Part shown: piece after piece, positions 28,817-37,540 of the stretch
Layout: the number at the start of each line of letters is the position of its first letter
How positions within the stretch are numbered: the stretch's first letter is position 1
DNA from: SB11 sp943370295
GTDB lineage: Bacteria; Bacteroidota; Bacteroidia; UBA8524
DNA length: 64,000 bases
Assembly: GCA_943370295.1 (NCBI GenBank)
Contig: CALRQL020000001.1
Coordinates: forward strand, 434,001 to 498,000
Direction: 5' to 3'
Notes under the pieces: model-generated
What the model was told of the DNA's origin: nothing
The model's database searches: none
What the model saw: only the letters and a program-made list of their open reading frames with translations
Made by a program: the position numbers and the translations under genes

Positions 28817-30241
28817 TTAGTAATCAGTGTGGTGTGGTTCAGGAGACGCGATGCTTACCAGCAACTTCATTAGTCCGGTTTCTTCACTCACCCTGTTCAC
28901 GGCAATTTTAACCCTATGCATGTCTTGCGTTTTTTCAAATTCTCGCAGAGCTTTCAACAAAGGACTGATAGCCTTTATCTGTGCAGTTTCTACTTTGTAT
29001 TTCACTAAGTATCGGCGCAAAAGGTTTATTTCATGTTCAAGGTATAGATACTCATGCCGGTGCAGCATAGTTAGCAGGCTAAGCAATGTAATTTCGAAAA
29101 GTATCCAAGCTGAAGTTCCATTAACAGGGCAGCTTCGGCCTTTTATTAATAAGCTGCTGCACACCGCATAGTTTTCAAGATAATATTCCTTTACTGCAAG
29201 CAAGTAATATGCGTGGGCATTATAGTTAATGGGGTTGTGAGTAAAACTGTCGTCTCTGATAATCTTGCTTATCAGAGCTACCACTGAATGTTTTTTGCTG
29301 TTTCTTATCCCGTCGTATATAGCATGGAATGCAAAAACAATAAAACTACTGTCAAACAAAAAGTGTTTTTGCAGCTTTAAAATATCAGGGTAAAGACTGC
29401 GTTGCAATATGTTGAATTGGGTGCTGTTGTTACTAAGGTAATAATAGCGCAGGTACAAACAATCAATAATTAGTTGCCCCATTGGTATAGTGCGCTTTAT
29501 AAATGAGTACAAATAAAGTTTACTTAAATGCTGAAGTTGTTTGTGGGCCTGTATGGCTTGCTCTGCATGCAGTTCTGTACCCGAAAGGACAAGAATAACA
29601 TCGGTAAATAACAAGTAGAATCTTGATGTTTGGCTTTGCAGCACAGTATTGTAATAGTTTACTTTTTCTCTTACAGTCCGCAGTTCATCCAGCAATTTTT
29701 TGTTTGTGAAGTAAAAAAGCTCTTGGGTATGTAAGATTCTTGTATAAAAAATTTTATCAAGCTCAAATGTCATTTCAGCCTTTTTGTTCAGGCTTTCAAG
29801 CTGTTTCAGGTACTTTTCGCGTCTTTTGCCAGAACTTATAAGGTAATAGCAGTAATACACCGTTATTAGTTCTTGGGTAAGCTCGTACCTCAAAGCACTT
29901 CTTTCCAGCTTTTTCAGCTCACGCAGCAATATTTCATTCTCGCCGCTTGCAAGTAGCAAGGTAAGGTGTTGCACTTGTTCTTTCACCTTCACTATCTCGT
30001 GGGTTATAAACTCTTGCTTCACGGCAATTATGTCATCCAGCAAGCGGTTTTTTAGGGTGTATAAACTGCTAAAGTTTTTGCCTTGTCCTAAATAATTGTT
30101 CAGGGTATCGTTATCAGTGTCCTCATTCTCAACTACATAATTAAAAAGTTTCAGTTTAAGGGGTTGATTTCTTATCCGTTTAAGCAGCAAAAGTTTTTGT
30201 TTCCCTTTTAAAGTTCTTACAATACCGGCAAAGTAGTTCAT
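28817..30241 (-). CDS. Hypothetical helical protein (474 aa)
   Basis: I do not recognise a family. The protein has no signal peptide and no clear transmembrane segment. It is rich in leucine, lysine and tyrosine and appears almost wholly alpha-helical, with TPR-like stretches such as ALRYELTQELITVYYCYYL. The N-terminus (MNYFAGIVRTLKGKQKLLLLKRI) is basic. It starts with ATG, is co-oriented with the flanking secreted-protein genes but separated from both by more than 350 bases, so it is probably a single-gene unit. A cytoplasmic scaffold or regulatory role is possible; nothing in the sequence shows it. Confidence 0.8.
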   Translation of the reverse strand: MNYFAGIVRTLKGKQKLLLLKRIRNQPLKLKLFNYVVENEDTDNDTLNNYLGQGKNFSSLYTLKNRLLDDIIAVKQEFITHEIVKVKEQVQHLTLLLASGENEILLRELKKLERSALRYELTQELITVYYCYYLISSGKRREKYLKQLESLNKKAEMTFELDKIFYTRILHTQELFYFTNKKLLDELRTVREKVNYYNTVLQSQTSRFYLLFTDVILVLSGTELHAEQAIQAHKQLQHLSKLYLYSFIKRTIPMGQLIIDCLYLRYYYLSNNSTQFNILQRSLYPDILKLQKHFLFDSSFIVFAFHAIYDGIRNSKKHSVVALISKIIRDDSFTHNPINYNAHAYYLLAVKEYYLENYAVCSSLLIKGRSCPVNGTSAWILFEITLLSLLTMLHRHEYLYLEHEINLLRRYLVKYKVETAQIKAISPLLKALREFEKTQDMHRVKIAVNRVSEETGLMKLLVSIASPEPHHTDY

Positions 30242-30594
30242 ACAACAAGCAAATAGATAGTGCCGTGGTATTTATGACCTCCACGGACAGCACAATCATA
30301 CTTAAATGCTGTTTGTAGGATATAAACAGTAAAATTTTTAATGATTGGATAATGTTAGAATTTGATAGTTTCTCTAAATCGCTAATTCTTAGTTTATAGC
30401 AAAATAATTTCTCGATTTTTGGGCTTTATTGAAGGGACGGGAATAAATTTTCCTCAAATGCGGCGCAACATAGTAGTTCTTGTCAACGTCTCGGTAAGTA
30501 GAGTTTAGCTATCGGTTTGCATATCCTAAAAAGGCTCCCGCTTGCGGGAGCCTTTTTTATAAAATACTGGTATTTGTTAGCGCTATCGGTTTGT
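30242..30594. other. Intergenic region, 353 bp
   Basis: Upstream region of the hypothetical helical gene and downstream region of the YD-like repeat gene. The only structure I see is the hairpin at 30531-30560; no small gene is supported and no clear TAnnTTTG element was found on the minus strand. Confidence 0.6.
30531..30560 (-). terminator. Terminator of the YD-like repeat gene (possibly bidirectional)
   Basis: A perfect 10-bp GC-rich stem (AAGGCTCCCG / CGGGAGCCTT) with a 4-base loop, flanked by T-runs in both directions. It lies just past the stop at 30595. Confidence 0.88.
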
Positions 30595-32019
30595 TTAGCG
30601 GGCTATCATAAATTTGCCTGTTTGCGTATCTTTTGCAGTGCCCAGTGTAAACAAATACACACCGTTTTGTAAGTTAAACTCACGTAAGTTTATAGTGGTT
30701 TTTACTAAGCCCATTTCAGGCAAAGCAACTCTTTCCATAATCTGTTTCCCTGCTAAATCATAAATGCGAAGCGTGGCAGCATCTTCTTGGGGTATTTCTG
30801 CTTCAAAAGTTAACTCAAGCGTCGCAGGGTTTGGGTAAACCACCATTTTATTGTTTTGCAAAATACCGTCTTCAATACCGGTGGTGTTTGTGTACGACTC
30901 GTAATAGTAGCGGTAGCGGCGTGTAAATGTAAGGTTGCCCCCTTGGTTGGTGTAAAGATGTACTTGAGTTAGGTTTTGCTGGGCATTAAGTTTAAACTCA
31001 AACCTGTTGGTAGGTTGCCATGTGCCGTTCCAGTTGTAATTGGTGTACTCACTTAGTTTTCCGCTTTGGTAACTGTAAACGGTGAGCAAAACGTTGTTAA
31101 ACACTGAGGTGTTCCATGATAAATTCATAAAGCTGTCAAGGTGACCGCCTGAGTTATAAGTGTACCTTTTTTTAGATTGGTTCACCCATGTCGATTGACT
31201 CCAAACAAGTGTTAAAATTTCAGCTACTTTGCCTGATGAATTATATGTCCACTCTTCTTTCTTAAAGGGACCGTTGTTATTGTGTTCAATGTAGGTTAAA
31301 ATATTCCCACTTCCGTCATACGTGTAGTATTTTTTTGATGAACCATTAATGATAGAGTCGGCTTGGGTTATGCCATAAGTATATTCTGTAGCGGTTAACT
31401 TCCATGCACCGGCTGACCAGCTAAACACTTTTTTTGTTTGTAACCCGGTTGCATAGGTATATTCATGCTTGGCTAAGTTTTGAAAACCGCTGCCATAATT
31501 CACTTCACCAAAAGCAGTATCAACTTTCTTATTTGAATTATACGTGTAGGAGTAGCGTGTAACTTGACCAAAAAGTGAGTCGGATGTTTGTGATACCGTG
31601 CCATCTGCATTATATTTCCTAATATACTTTGTGTTGGGGCTGTAATTGTTTCCCACCTTTTTATAGTTAATTAGTTCATCATAAGGGCTGCTTTCGTAGG
31701 GATAAGCGACTTGGTATGCCAAATACGAATTGTTTACAAGTCCTACCGACTCGCGGTTGCCGGTATATTTAATACGCGCCGTATCTGTAAGCGCATTTAG
31801 TTCGGTTGCACTTGAACCTGTTATTCGGTAGCGCGTACTTTTGCGTTGCAACCCATTATTGCTAAGTGTATTATAAACTTCATAAGCTGCCCATTGATTT
31901 TCTTGGGCAGTTGCAGTTAGTAATTCAGTTTGTTGCAGTAGTTGCGTGTTTGCATTTTGGCCTTTACCGGTTGTCCATAGTAAACCAAATGCAATTAACA
32001 GTAGCGTATTTTTTTTCAT
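30595..32019 (-). CDS. T9SS-exported protein with YD-like beta repeats
   Basis: I start the protein at the ATG at 32019 (MKKNTLLLIAFGLLW, signal peptide ending TGKGQ), 16 codons inside the longest frame, because the upstream extension has no signal-like sequence; this gives 474 residues. The centre carries about eight loosely repeated units of the form YTYNSSGKV...W...W, related to YD/RHS-type repeats but without any RHS core or toxin domain. The C-terminus is a type A T9SS sorting domain (VYPNPATLELTF, YDLAGKQIME, NGVYLFTL). Secretion by the T9SS is well supported. A binding or structural role outside the cell is inferred from the repeats only. Confidence 0.82.
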   Translation of the reverse strand: MKKNTLLLIAFGLLWTTGKGQNANTQLLQQTELLTATAQENQWAAYEVYNTLSNNGLQRKSTRYRITGSSATELNALTDTARIKYTGNRESVGLVNNSYLAYQVAYPYESSPYDELINYKKVGNNYSPNTKYIRKYNADGTVSQTSDSLFGQVTRYSYTYNSNKKVDTAFGEVNYGSGFQNLAKHEYTYATGLQTKKVFSWSAGAWKLTATEYTYGITQADSIINGSSKKYYTYDGSGNILTYIEHNNNGPFKKEEWTYNSSGKVAEILTLVWSQSTWVNQSKKRYTYNSGGHLDSFMNLSWNTSVFNNVLLTVYSYQSGKLSEYTNYNWNGTWQPTNRFEFKLNAQQNLTQVHLYTNQGGNLTFTRRYRYYYESYTNTTGIEDGILQNNKMVVYPNPATLELTFEAEIPQEDAATLRIYDLAGKQIMERVALPEMGLVKTTINLREFNLQNGVYLFTLGTAKDTQTGKFMIAR

Positions 32020-32147
32020 TATGTTACAAGTATTCCCACAAGAAGCAATTGTTATTTGTATATACATAGGGTCGCTTTATAAGTGACCGCTTAGGATAAT
32101 AAGTGGAATGTATTTTTTGATAAGTGGCAAATAGTACTTTGCACCAA

Positions 32148-32198
32148 TAAAAACCCCGCTTAGGCAATCGCCGTAAGGGCGTATTACTAAAGCGGGGT
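32148..32198 (-). terminator. Terminator of the small membrane protein gene
   Basis: ACCCCGCTT pairs with AAGCGGGGT around a ~30-base loop that itself holds a short stem; on the minus strand a TTTTTATT tail follows. It starts about 20 bases past the stop at 32219. Confidence 0.75.
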
Positions 32199-32218
32199 GT
32201 ATTTAATTAGATGAGATT

Positions 32219-32539
32219 TTAATTGCTTTTATCTTCCCAGCTTTTAAAAGCTTCGTCGGCAAGACTCTCGTTTTTTCTGAAGAAAAACGGAAACCATTTT
32301 TCGCGTCTGTGTTTAGCACCTTGCATGTATCTTTTGCCTGTTAAAGCACCTTTCAGCAACATTGCAGCAATCAAAGCGCTTAGCCCTACAACAAGAGCCA
32401 GTAACGACCATAATACACTGATACCGAATAAACCGGCCGATACGCGGATAGCTGCAAACCCGATAACGGTAGTAATCATTATAATGATTACCGCCCTATC
32501 CAGCTTATCATCAAGTCCAAGTTTAGTGCCTTGTTTCAT
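32219..32539 (-). CDS. Small two-helix membrane protein, function unknown
   Basis: A 106-residue protein with a charged N-terminus (KLGLDDKLDRA), two hydrophobic helices (~20-38 and ~42-66) and a basic, aromatic cytoplasmic-looking tail (KHRREKWFPFFF) ending in acidic residues. I do not recognise a family. It is supported by its own consensus promoter (32570-32599) and its own terminator, so it is a single-gene unit between a secreted protein and a DUF4173-like protein. Confidence 0.75.
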   Translation of the reverse strand: MKQGTKLGLDDKLDRAVIIIMITTVIGFAAIRVSAGLFGISVLWSLLALVVGLSALIAAMLLKGALTGKRYMQGAKHRREKWFPFFFRKNESLADEAFKSWEDKSN

Positions 32540-32569
32540 TGTTATTGAATTGTTATTTAAATGTTAACG

Positions 32570-32599
32570 CAAAGTTAACAAATATATTACTTCTTGCAA
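32570..32599 (-). promoter_or_regulatory. Bacteroidota-type promoter for the small membrane protein gene
   Basis: Read on the minus strand: TTG, 19 bases, TAACTTTG. This matches TTG-N19/21-TAnnTTTG exactly and puts the transcript start about 25 bases before the ATG at 32539. Confidence 0.75.
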
Positions 32600-32697
32600 A
32601 AATGATTACAAAAAACTGAAATTCAGTGTTATGTGTAAATTCACTTTTGTTTCAAAAAATGTACAAACCTATACAGTGTAGCGCCTAAACAGAAACC

Positions 32698-34182
32698 TTA
32701 GTATCCTTTTTGCCTTAAATGTTCTATAGTCTTTGCATCGCTTAGGTTATAACTCAGCCAATGCCGTTTTTTCTGCTGTGTTATAAATTCTTTGGCTTTG
32801 GCAACTATTATCCGCTTATAAGTGCCGCTGTCACCGTATTTTCTGTACAAGTGGTTGTAGTTCATTTGCTTTTCAATCGGGGTATCAAAATAATCTTGGT
32901 ATTCCAACAATACAGGTAGGGCTGTATTGCTCATATCCACCAGGTAGTTTTTGTGTATGTAGGCAATGTCTTTATGTTTAAGGTTATAACGTGTTATCAG
33001 TAAATCCCAGTTCACAAACGATACAGCAGCAAGTAATAGTAATACAAATGTACTGTTTAGCGTAAGCAAGCGGTAGCCGGTTTTGCGTTTTTGTATTTTT
33101 AAAATTACGGTTACAATGCCAAACAAGGAGGCTGCCAAAAATACCAATACAGCAATGCGTTTATAGGCAAGGTTATAGCTTTGTATGTACCAGTAATTAC
33201 GCCAAGCTACTGATAAAACCATAATGCCGTTTTGCACCATCCATGCAATGCCCAAATACCGTAAGGTTTTGTTGCCGGGGTAAAAGTTTAAGTTTCTTCT
33301 AAAAGCATACAGCACAACACCCACTGATAACATGATGCAAAAAATAAGCAGGTAAGTGCCTTCGTGTACCAATACTTTCATGTCTTCATACGAAAGAGGG
33401 TCGTATGAGAACCAATACGATGCTATATCCAAGCAGTTTATTATTGCTATGAGAATATTCAGCCCCGCAAGGAGTATTAGTACTGAAAGGTGTTCTTTTT
33501 TTAACCCTAAAGTGAGAGGTTTAAACCTTCTGGAACTGCGAGTACGTTGCAGGATATTGGGTTGCACCGCATCAAAATTTGACGTGGTGTTTGATTTTGG
33601 GATGCGAAGAATAAAAATGGCCAGTGCAGTACCCGAGATAAAGAGCCAAATGGTGGTTAAATTTAGTTGGGGAAAGATTTGAAAAAAATCATCTAATAGT
33701 TTGCCAAAGCGCGGTACCGCTAATGAATAAAAGTAAATAAACACAATAATGATTAATAGGGGAACTATGGTAGCCCTTAGTACAAAAGTTGTGTGGTAGT
33801 TTTTATCGGATGCGGTAGTTTTTTGTTTGCTAAAAGGTAGTAATAGCAGTTGCGGAATTTTTTCAAATGCACTTACAAAGTAGGCAGCAGGATTGTTGAT
33901 GGGCTGTAAGGTTGCGCCACCAAGCAACACAAAAAATAAAGTGTGTACAACGCACGATAAACTACTGTGGGTTATCAATACGGCCAGCATAGATGAAAAA
34001 CAGCCTGCCAGCAACAATAGGGGAGTACGGTTACTAAACAGAGGTTTGTTGTATAAATACAACAACAAAAAAAGCGGAGTTTCAAAAATAAACAGGTTGA
34101 TGCCCCATTGCTGTTGATAAAACAATAAGGTATGCATAATCCCAAAAGCGGCACACAGTGCAGCAAACGCAACTTTTTTCAT
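32698..34182 (-). CDS. DUF4173-like polytopic membrane protein
   Basis: A 494-residue integral membrane protein with about ten to twelve hydrophobic helices spread over residues 1-400 and a soluble C-terminal tail of ~95 residues. The tail has ITRYNLKHKDIAYIHKNYLVDMSNTALPVLLE, which resembles the conserved end of DUF4173 proteins (RYN, then alternating leucines, then ALPxLL). The enzymatic or transport role of that family is unknown. It has no visible partner: the response regulator downstream is 92 bases from its start on the same strand but belongs to a kinase pair. Confidence 0.75.
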   Translation of the reverse strand: MKKVAFAALCAAFGIMHTLLFYQQQWGINLFIFETPLFLLLYLYNKPLFSNRTPLLLLAGCFSSMLAVLITHSSLSCVVHTLFFVLLGGATLQPINNPAAYFVSAFEKIPQLLLLPFSKQKTTASDKNYHTTFVLRATIVPLLIIIVFIYFYSLAVPRFGKLLDDFFQIFPQLNLTTIWLFISGTALAIFILRIPKSNTTSNFDAVQPNILQRTRSSRRFKPLTLGLKKEHLSVLILLAGLNILIAIINCLDIASYWFSYDPLSYEDMKVLVHEGTYLLIFCIMLSVGVVLYAFRRNLNFYPGNKTLRYLGIAWMVQNGIMVLSVAWRNYWYIQSYNLAYKRIAVLVFLAASLFGIVTVILKIQKRKTGYRLLTLNSTFVLLLLAAVSFVNWDLLITRYNLKHKDIAYIHKNYLVDMSNTALPVLLEYQDYFDTPIEKQMNYNHLYRKYGDSGTYKRIIVAKAKEFITQQKKRHWLSYNLSDAKTIEHLRQKGY

Positions 34183-34273
34183 AAAAGGTTATAGGTTGCA
34201 TTATAAACGCCTTTGGATTATACATATTGTATAATAAAAAGCTAAAGTAAAATATGACGGAATCTTAACAAAA

Positions 34274-34666
34274 TCAGTTGTTTAGCAACTTGCCAACAAC
34301 ATCAGCCGTTAGGGGTTTTATCAGGTAATCAACTACGTTTTTGTTTTGCGCAGCCCGTTCTTTATCGCGTTCATCAACCGATGAAGAAAGGATATATACC
34401 TTTAGTGAGTTTTTAACGCTTGCATCAAGGTGGTCATACTCATCCAAAAACTCCCAGCCCGTCATCGTAGGCATATTAATATCCAGTAAAACTATCGATG
34501 GCTCTGTATCAGGTGGTGTATAGTTTGCCAGGTAATTAATTGCTACTTCAGGTTCAGTAAAAGTTTCAACGGCAACATCGCCAATAAACTTTTGTAAAAA
34601 AAGTTTACATATCTTATTGTTAAAGGGGTCGTCGTCAATAACAATAAAGTTGGGTTGATAGCTCAT
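34274..34666 (-). CDS. Single-domain response regulator
   Basis: A 130-residue receiver domain with no output domain. The acidic pocket is IDDDP near the N-terminus, the phospho-acceptor Asp is in LLDINMPTMTGWEFL, and the switch Ser/Thr (YILSSS) and conserved Lys (LIKPL) are present. It overlaps the end of the multi-PAS kinase gene by four bases (ATGA), so the two are translationally coupled and almost certainly cognate. With no DNA-binding domain, it probably signals by protein contact or acts as a phospho-relay shuttle. Confidence 0.92.
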   Translation of the reverse strand: MSYQPNFIVIDDDPFNNKICKLFLQKFIGDVAVETFTEPEVAINYLANYTPPDTEPSIVLLDINMPTMTGWEFLDEYDHLDASVKNSLKVYILSSSVDERDKERAAQNKNVVDYLIKPLTADVVGKLLNN

Positions 34667-37200
34667 AAGGTAAACTCAATGATAAATTCAGTACCTTCAT
34701 TAACCTCGCTACGTATATCAATTTTTCCCCCAAGTGTTTCCACTTGTGTTTTTACCATGTATAGCCCCATGCCTTTACCCTCAATTTGTGAGTGGAACCT
34801 TTTGTAAAGTCCAAAAACGTGTTTCCCCTTTTTATGTAAATCTATTCCCATGCCGTTGTCTTTAAAGGTTAATTTTAATAGGTTGTTTTGCTTTGTACTT
34901 CTTATTTCTATCACGGGTCTTTCATTAGGCCTGCGATATTTAATACTGTTTGATATTAAATTGTAAAAAATACTGTATAGGTAAGTTTTTAAGGTAGTGA
35001 ATTGGTTTATTTGGCTAAAGTCGGTTTTTATCAGCACATTTTCATTTTTAATTGAGTTGCTGATGCTGTTTGTTATGTCATCTACTAATTCTGAGAAGGT
35101 TACGGGTTCCTTCATTTCATTCAGTTCCCGCTTCACCTGCAAAATGGTATTGAGGTCAAGTATTACTTCATCTAATTTTGATATTGATAATGATAAAGCG
35201 TTGATGTATTCTTTTTGGTCTTGTTCTTCCAACGCGCCAACTTTAAGCATATTAACAAAGCCTAAAATATTGGCAACGGGTGCGCGTAGGTTGTGCGATA
35301 CTATATAAGCAAATTGCTCAAGGTCTTTGTTGCGTTGTATTAGCTCATCGGTTAGCTTTTTGCGTTCCATTTCGGCCAAATACTTTTCAGTAATGTCCTG
35401 CATGGCACCTACAATCCTCACTGCTTTTTTATTAGTGTTGTGTATAATATATCCTTTGTCTGATATGTATGCAATCTCACCGTTTTGTCGGTAATACCGG
35501 TATTCATCTTCCCATTTGGTAGCGTCGGGGTCATTAATTTTTTCCGCAACACTTCTTTCAACCCGCTCTCTATCATCAGGGTGAATGCTTGATACCCAAT
35601 TATCATAATAAATATTGTTATCAGTGGTGGGGTATCCAAACACGGTGCCGTAATTGGCTGAGCGATAAAACTTATTGTTCTCAATGTCCCAATCCCAAAC
35701 AATATCATTGGTGGCCTTAGTGGCCATTATATAGCGCTCGTTGCTTTCTTCCAGCAACCGTTCAATTTTTTTTCTCTTAGTAATATTGGTGGCAGCCACA
35801 TTAATACCAATCAAATTATCATCGTCATTAATAATGGGGTTTATTTTTACCAGTAGCCAGTTTTCAGGTATTTCAGCGGTTTGATAGTTAACTTCGTACT
35901 CAATTCCTGTTTTGGTTTCAATTATATTTTGTAGTGATTTTTCTACCTCAGCCCTCCTGTTTTTTGGCATAAAATCTACATAGCGGCTACCCACCACAAA
36001 TCTTCCTGAGCCATAAATTTTAGCAATTTCATCAGCCAACCCGTTGTACGAAACTATGCGGCCTTCCACATCCAGCAATGTATAAGCAGTATCGCTGTGT
36101 TCCAGCAAATTTCTGAGATTGGCTTCCGCTTTTTTCAAAGCTATCTCAGCCATGCGGTCTTCTGTTACATCTTGCAATGCACCCATAAGTTTCATGGGCA
36201 GCCCCGTAACAGGGTTGTATTGCAGCTGTCCCCGTTGCAATACTATTTTTTCTGCACCGCTTTTAAGTATAATGCGGTGCTCAATGTTTAGCATTTCACT
36301 GGTATCTATGGTGTGTCTTATTGCTCCAAGAAACTTTTCTTTGTCCTCAGGGTGCAAAAAACTTTTTAAAAATTCATGGGTAAGTTCGGTTTCGTTGGGT
36401 ATAATTTCATAAATCTTATACGCCTCTTCCGATAGCCAAAAGTCATAAGTTCTTGGCTTTGCATTTATATCAATGTTTACCTCCCAGCTCCCTACTTTGG
36501 CAATTTGTTGTGATGCTTTTAAGTGCGTTTCGCTTTTTTCTATTTTTTTACGGTAATTACTCCAGTCTGTTATGTCAACCTTTATTCCCCAACACCTCAC
36601 AAGCATTTCATTTTCAACAATACCTGTTAGTGAGTTGATAAAAGTTTTGCTGTTTCCGCTGTAATCCGTTTCTTCCGTTTCTTTACGCTCAATTTGGTAG
36701 TTGTTGTTGATAAACAATGTTATGAGCTCTGTATTGGTGCGATTTTCTCTAAAAAATTCCTTCAAAGGAATATTAAGAAAATTTTCAAGTGAATCAACTC
36801 CATACATAGAAGCCATTTCGTGGTTGCACTCTGATAGAATGCCGTTGTAAAACAACTCAACTTGTTTATCAACCGGAGCAGTTGTTAGAATTGGTTCTTT
36901 GAACTCAATTCGCCAAATCCCTTGATGGCTGTTGTTTATAAATGATTGGTAGTGCTGCTGGCTTATCAGCAGTTCGTGTTCTGTTTTTTTTCTTCGCTCA
37001 ATATCCGCTTGTAATCTTTCGTGCAATTGCTGCATCTCTGCAGAACTAACGTCCACAATGCGTTCAAGCATTCGGCGGTCTTCATCATAAGCATCGTATT
37101 GGGCGCTAATGCTTGCAAGTAACTCGTCTAAACCGGCAGGAAGTTCATTCCCATTGGCTAAGTAGCGATTTAGTTGACGTTGCAGCAGTTTATGAACCAT
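34663..37200 (-). CDS. Multi-PAS sensor histidine kinase
   Basis: An 845-residue cytoplasmic kinase without evident transmembrane helices. An N-terminal coiled coil (~20-80, DEDRRMLERIVDVSSAEMQQL) leads into four PAS/PAC units (~81-205, ~220-350, ~355-480, ~485-610), each ending in a DIT/DVTE-type PAC motif. The HisKA domain has the phospho-acceptor His in IVSHNLRAP, and the HATPase domain has N-box NLISNSIKYR, G1 DNGMGIDL and G2 GKGMGLYMVK. All catalytic motifs look intact. It autophosphorylates and should pass phosphate to the overlapping single-domain regulator. The PAS ligands are unknown. Absence of membrane helices suggests an intracellular redox, light or ligand cue. Confidence 0.93.
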   Translation of the reverse strand: MVHKLLQRQLNRYLANGNELPAGLDELLASISAQYDAYDEDRRMLERIVDVSSAEMQQLHERLQADIERRKKTEHELLISQQHYQSFINNSHQGIWRIEFKEPILTTAPVDKQVELFYNGILSECNHEMASMYGVDSLENFLNIPLKEFFRENRTNTELITLFINNNYQIERKETEETDYSGNSKTFINSLTGIVENEMLVRCWGIKVDITDWSNYRKKIEKSETHLKASQQIAKVGSWEVNIDINAKPRTYDFWLSEEAYKIYEIIPNETELTHEFLKSFLHPEDKEKFLGAIRHTIDTSEMLNIEHRIILKSGAEKIVLQRGQLQYNPVTGLPMKLMGALQDVTEDRMAEIALKKAEANLRNLLEHSDTAYTLLDVEGRIVSYNGLADEIAKIYGSGRFVVGSRYVDFMPKNRRAEVEKSLQNIIETKTGIEYEVNYQTAEIPENWLLVKINPIINDDDNLIGINVAATNITKRKKIERLLEESNERYIMATKATNDIVWDWDIENNKFYRSANYGTVFGYPTTDNNIYYDNWVSSIHPDDRERVERSVAEKINDPDATKWEDEYRYYRQNGEIAYISDKGYIIHNTNKKAVRIVGAMQDITEKYLAEMERKKLTDELIQRNKDLEQFAYIVSHNLRAPVANILGFVNMLKVGALEEQDQKEYINALSLSISKLDEVILDLNTILQVKRELNEMKEPVTFSELVDDITNSISNSIKNENVLIKTDFSQINQFTTLKTYLYSIFYNLISNSIKYRRPNERPVIEIRSTKQNNLLKLTFKDNGMGIDLHKKGKHVFGLYKRFHSQIEGKGMGLYMVKTQVETLGGKIDIRSEVNEGTEFIIEFTL

Positions 37201-37540
37201 TCTCTTTAGGCAGTATTTTGTAGCTAAACTATGTGTGAACTAAAACCTGCGAGCATTAAGGATTTGGGGCAGCAAAAAGTAGCTTTCCCCCACTAAAGTA
37301 AAAGTAATTCTCAGTTTACTCTTCCCCCAGAGTTTGTCTTCCATTTTCCCCGTGTGTAATAGTTAGTTCAGCGATACACTGCCTGCGCAATATAAACAAA
37401 TTGTAAAAAAATTAAAAGAATTTGCTTTTTTTTTAAAGTTATAATTGAGCATTACTAAAATGTATCAATACGACAAGATAATAAGAAAAGCGACATAAAG
37501 CAGATTTGAGTAAAGTTTAATTTACAGGGAGAGTATAATC
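37201..37540. other. Intergenic region, 340 bp
   Basis: Lies between the start of the kinase gene and the end of hemW, both on the minus strand. It is AT-rich, with a run of nine T near 37430. I see no gene, no convincing hairpin terminator for hemW and no exact TAnnTTTG match; the kinase promoter presumably lies here. Confidence 0.55.

Noticed and set aside
30595..32019. RHS/YD polymorphic toxin
   Set aside because: The repeats are YD-like, but there is no RHS core motif or toxin tip; the C-terminus is a T9SS sorting domain.
32223..32567. A 114-codon plus-strand frame
   Set aside because: Antisense to the small membrane protein, which has its own consensus promoter and terminator on the minus strand.
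34341..34523. A 60-codon plus-strand frame antisense to the response regulator
   Set aside because: A shadow of a well-supported gene; no coding features of its own.
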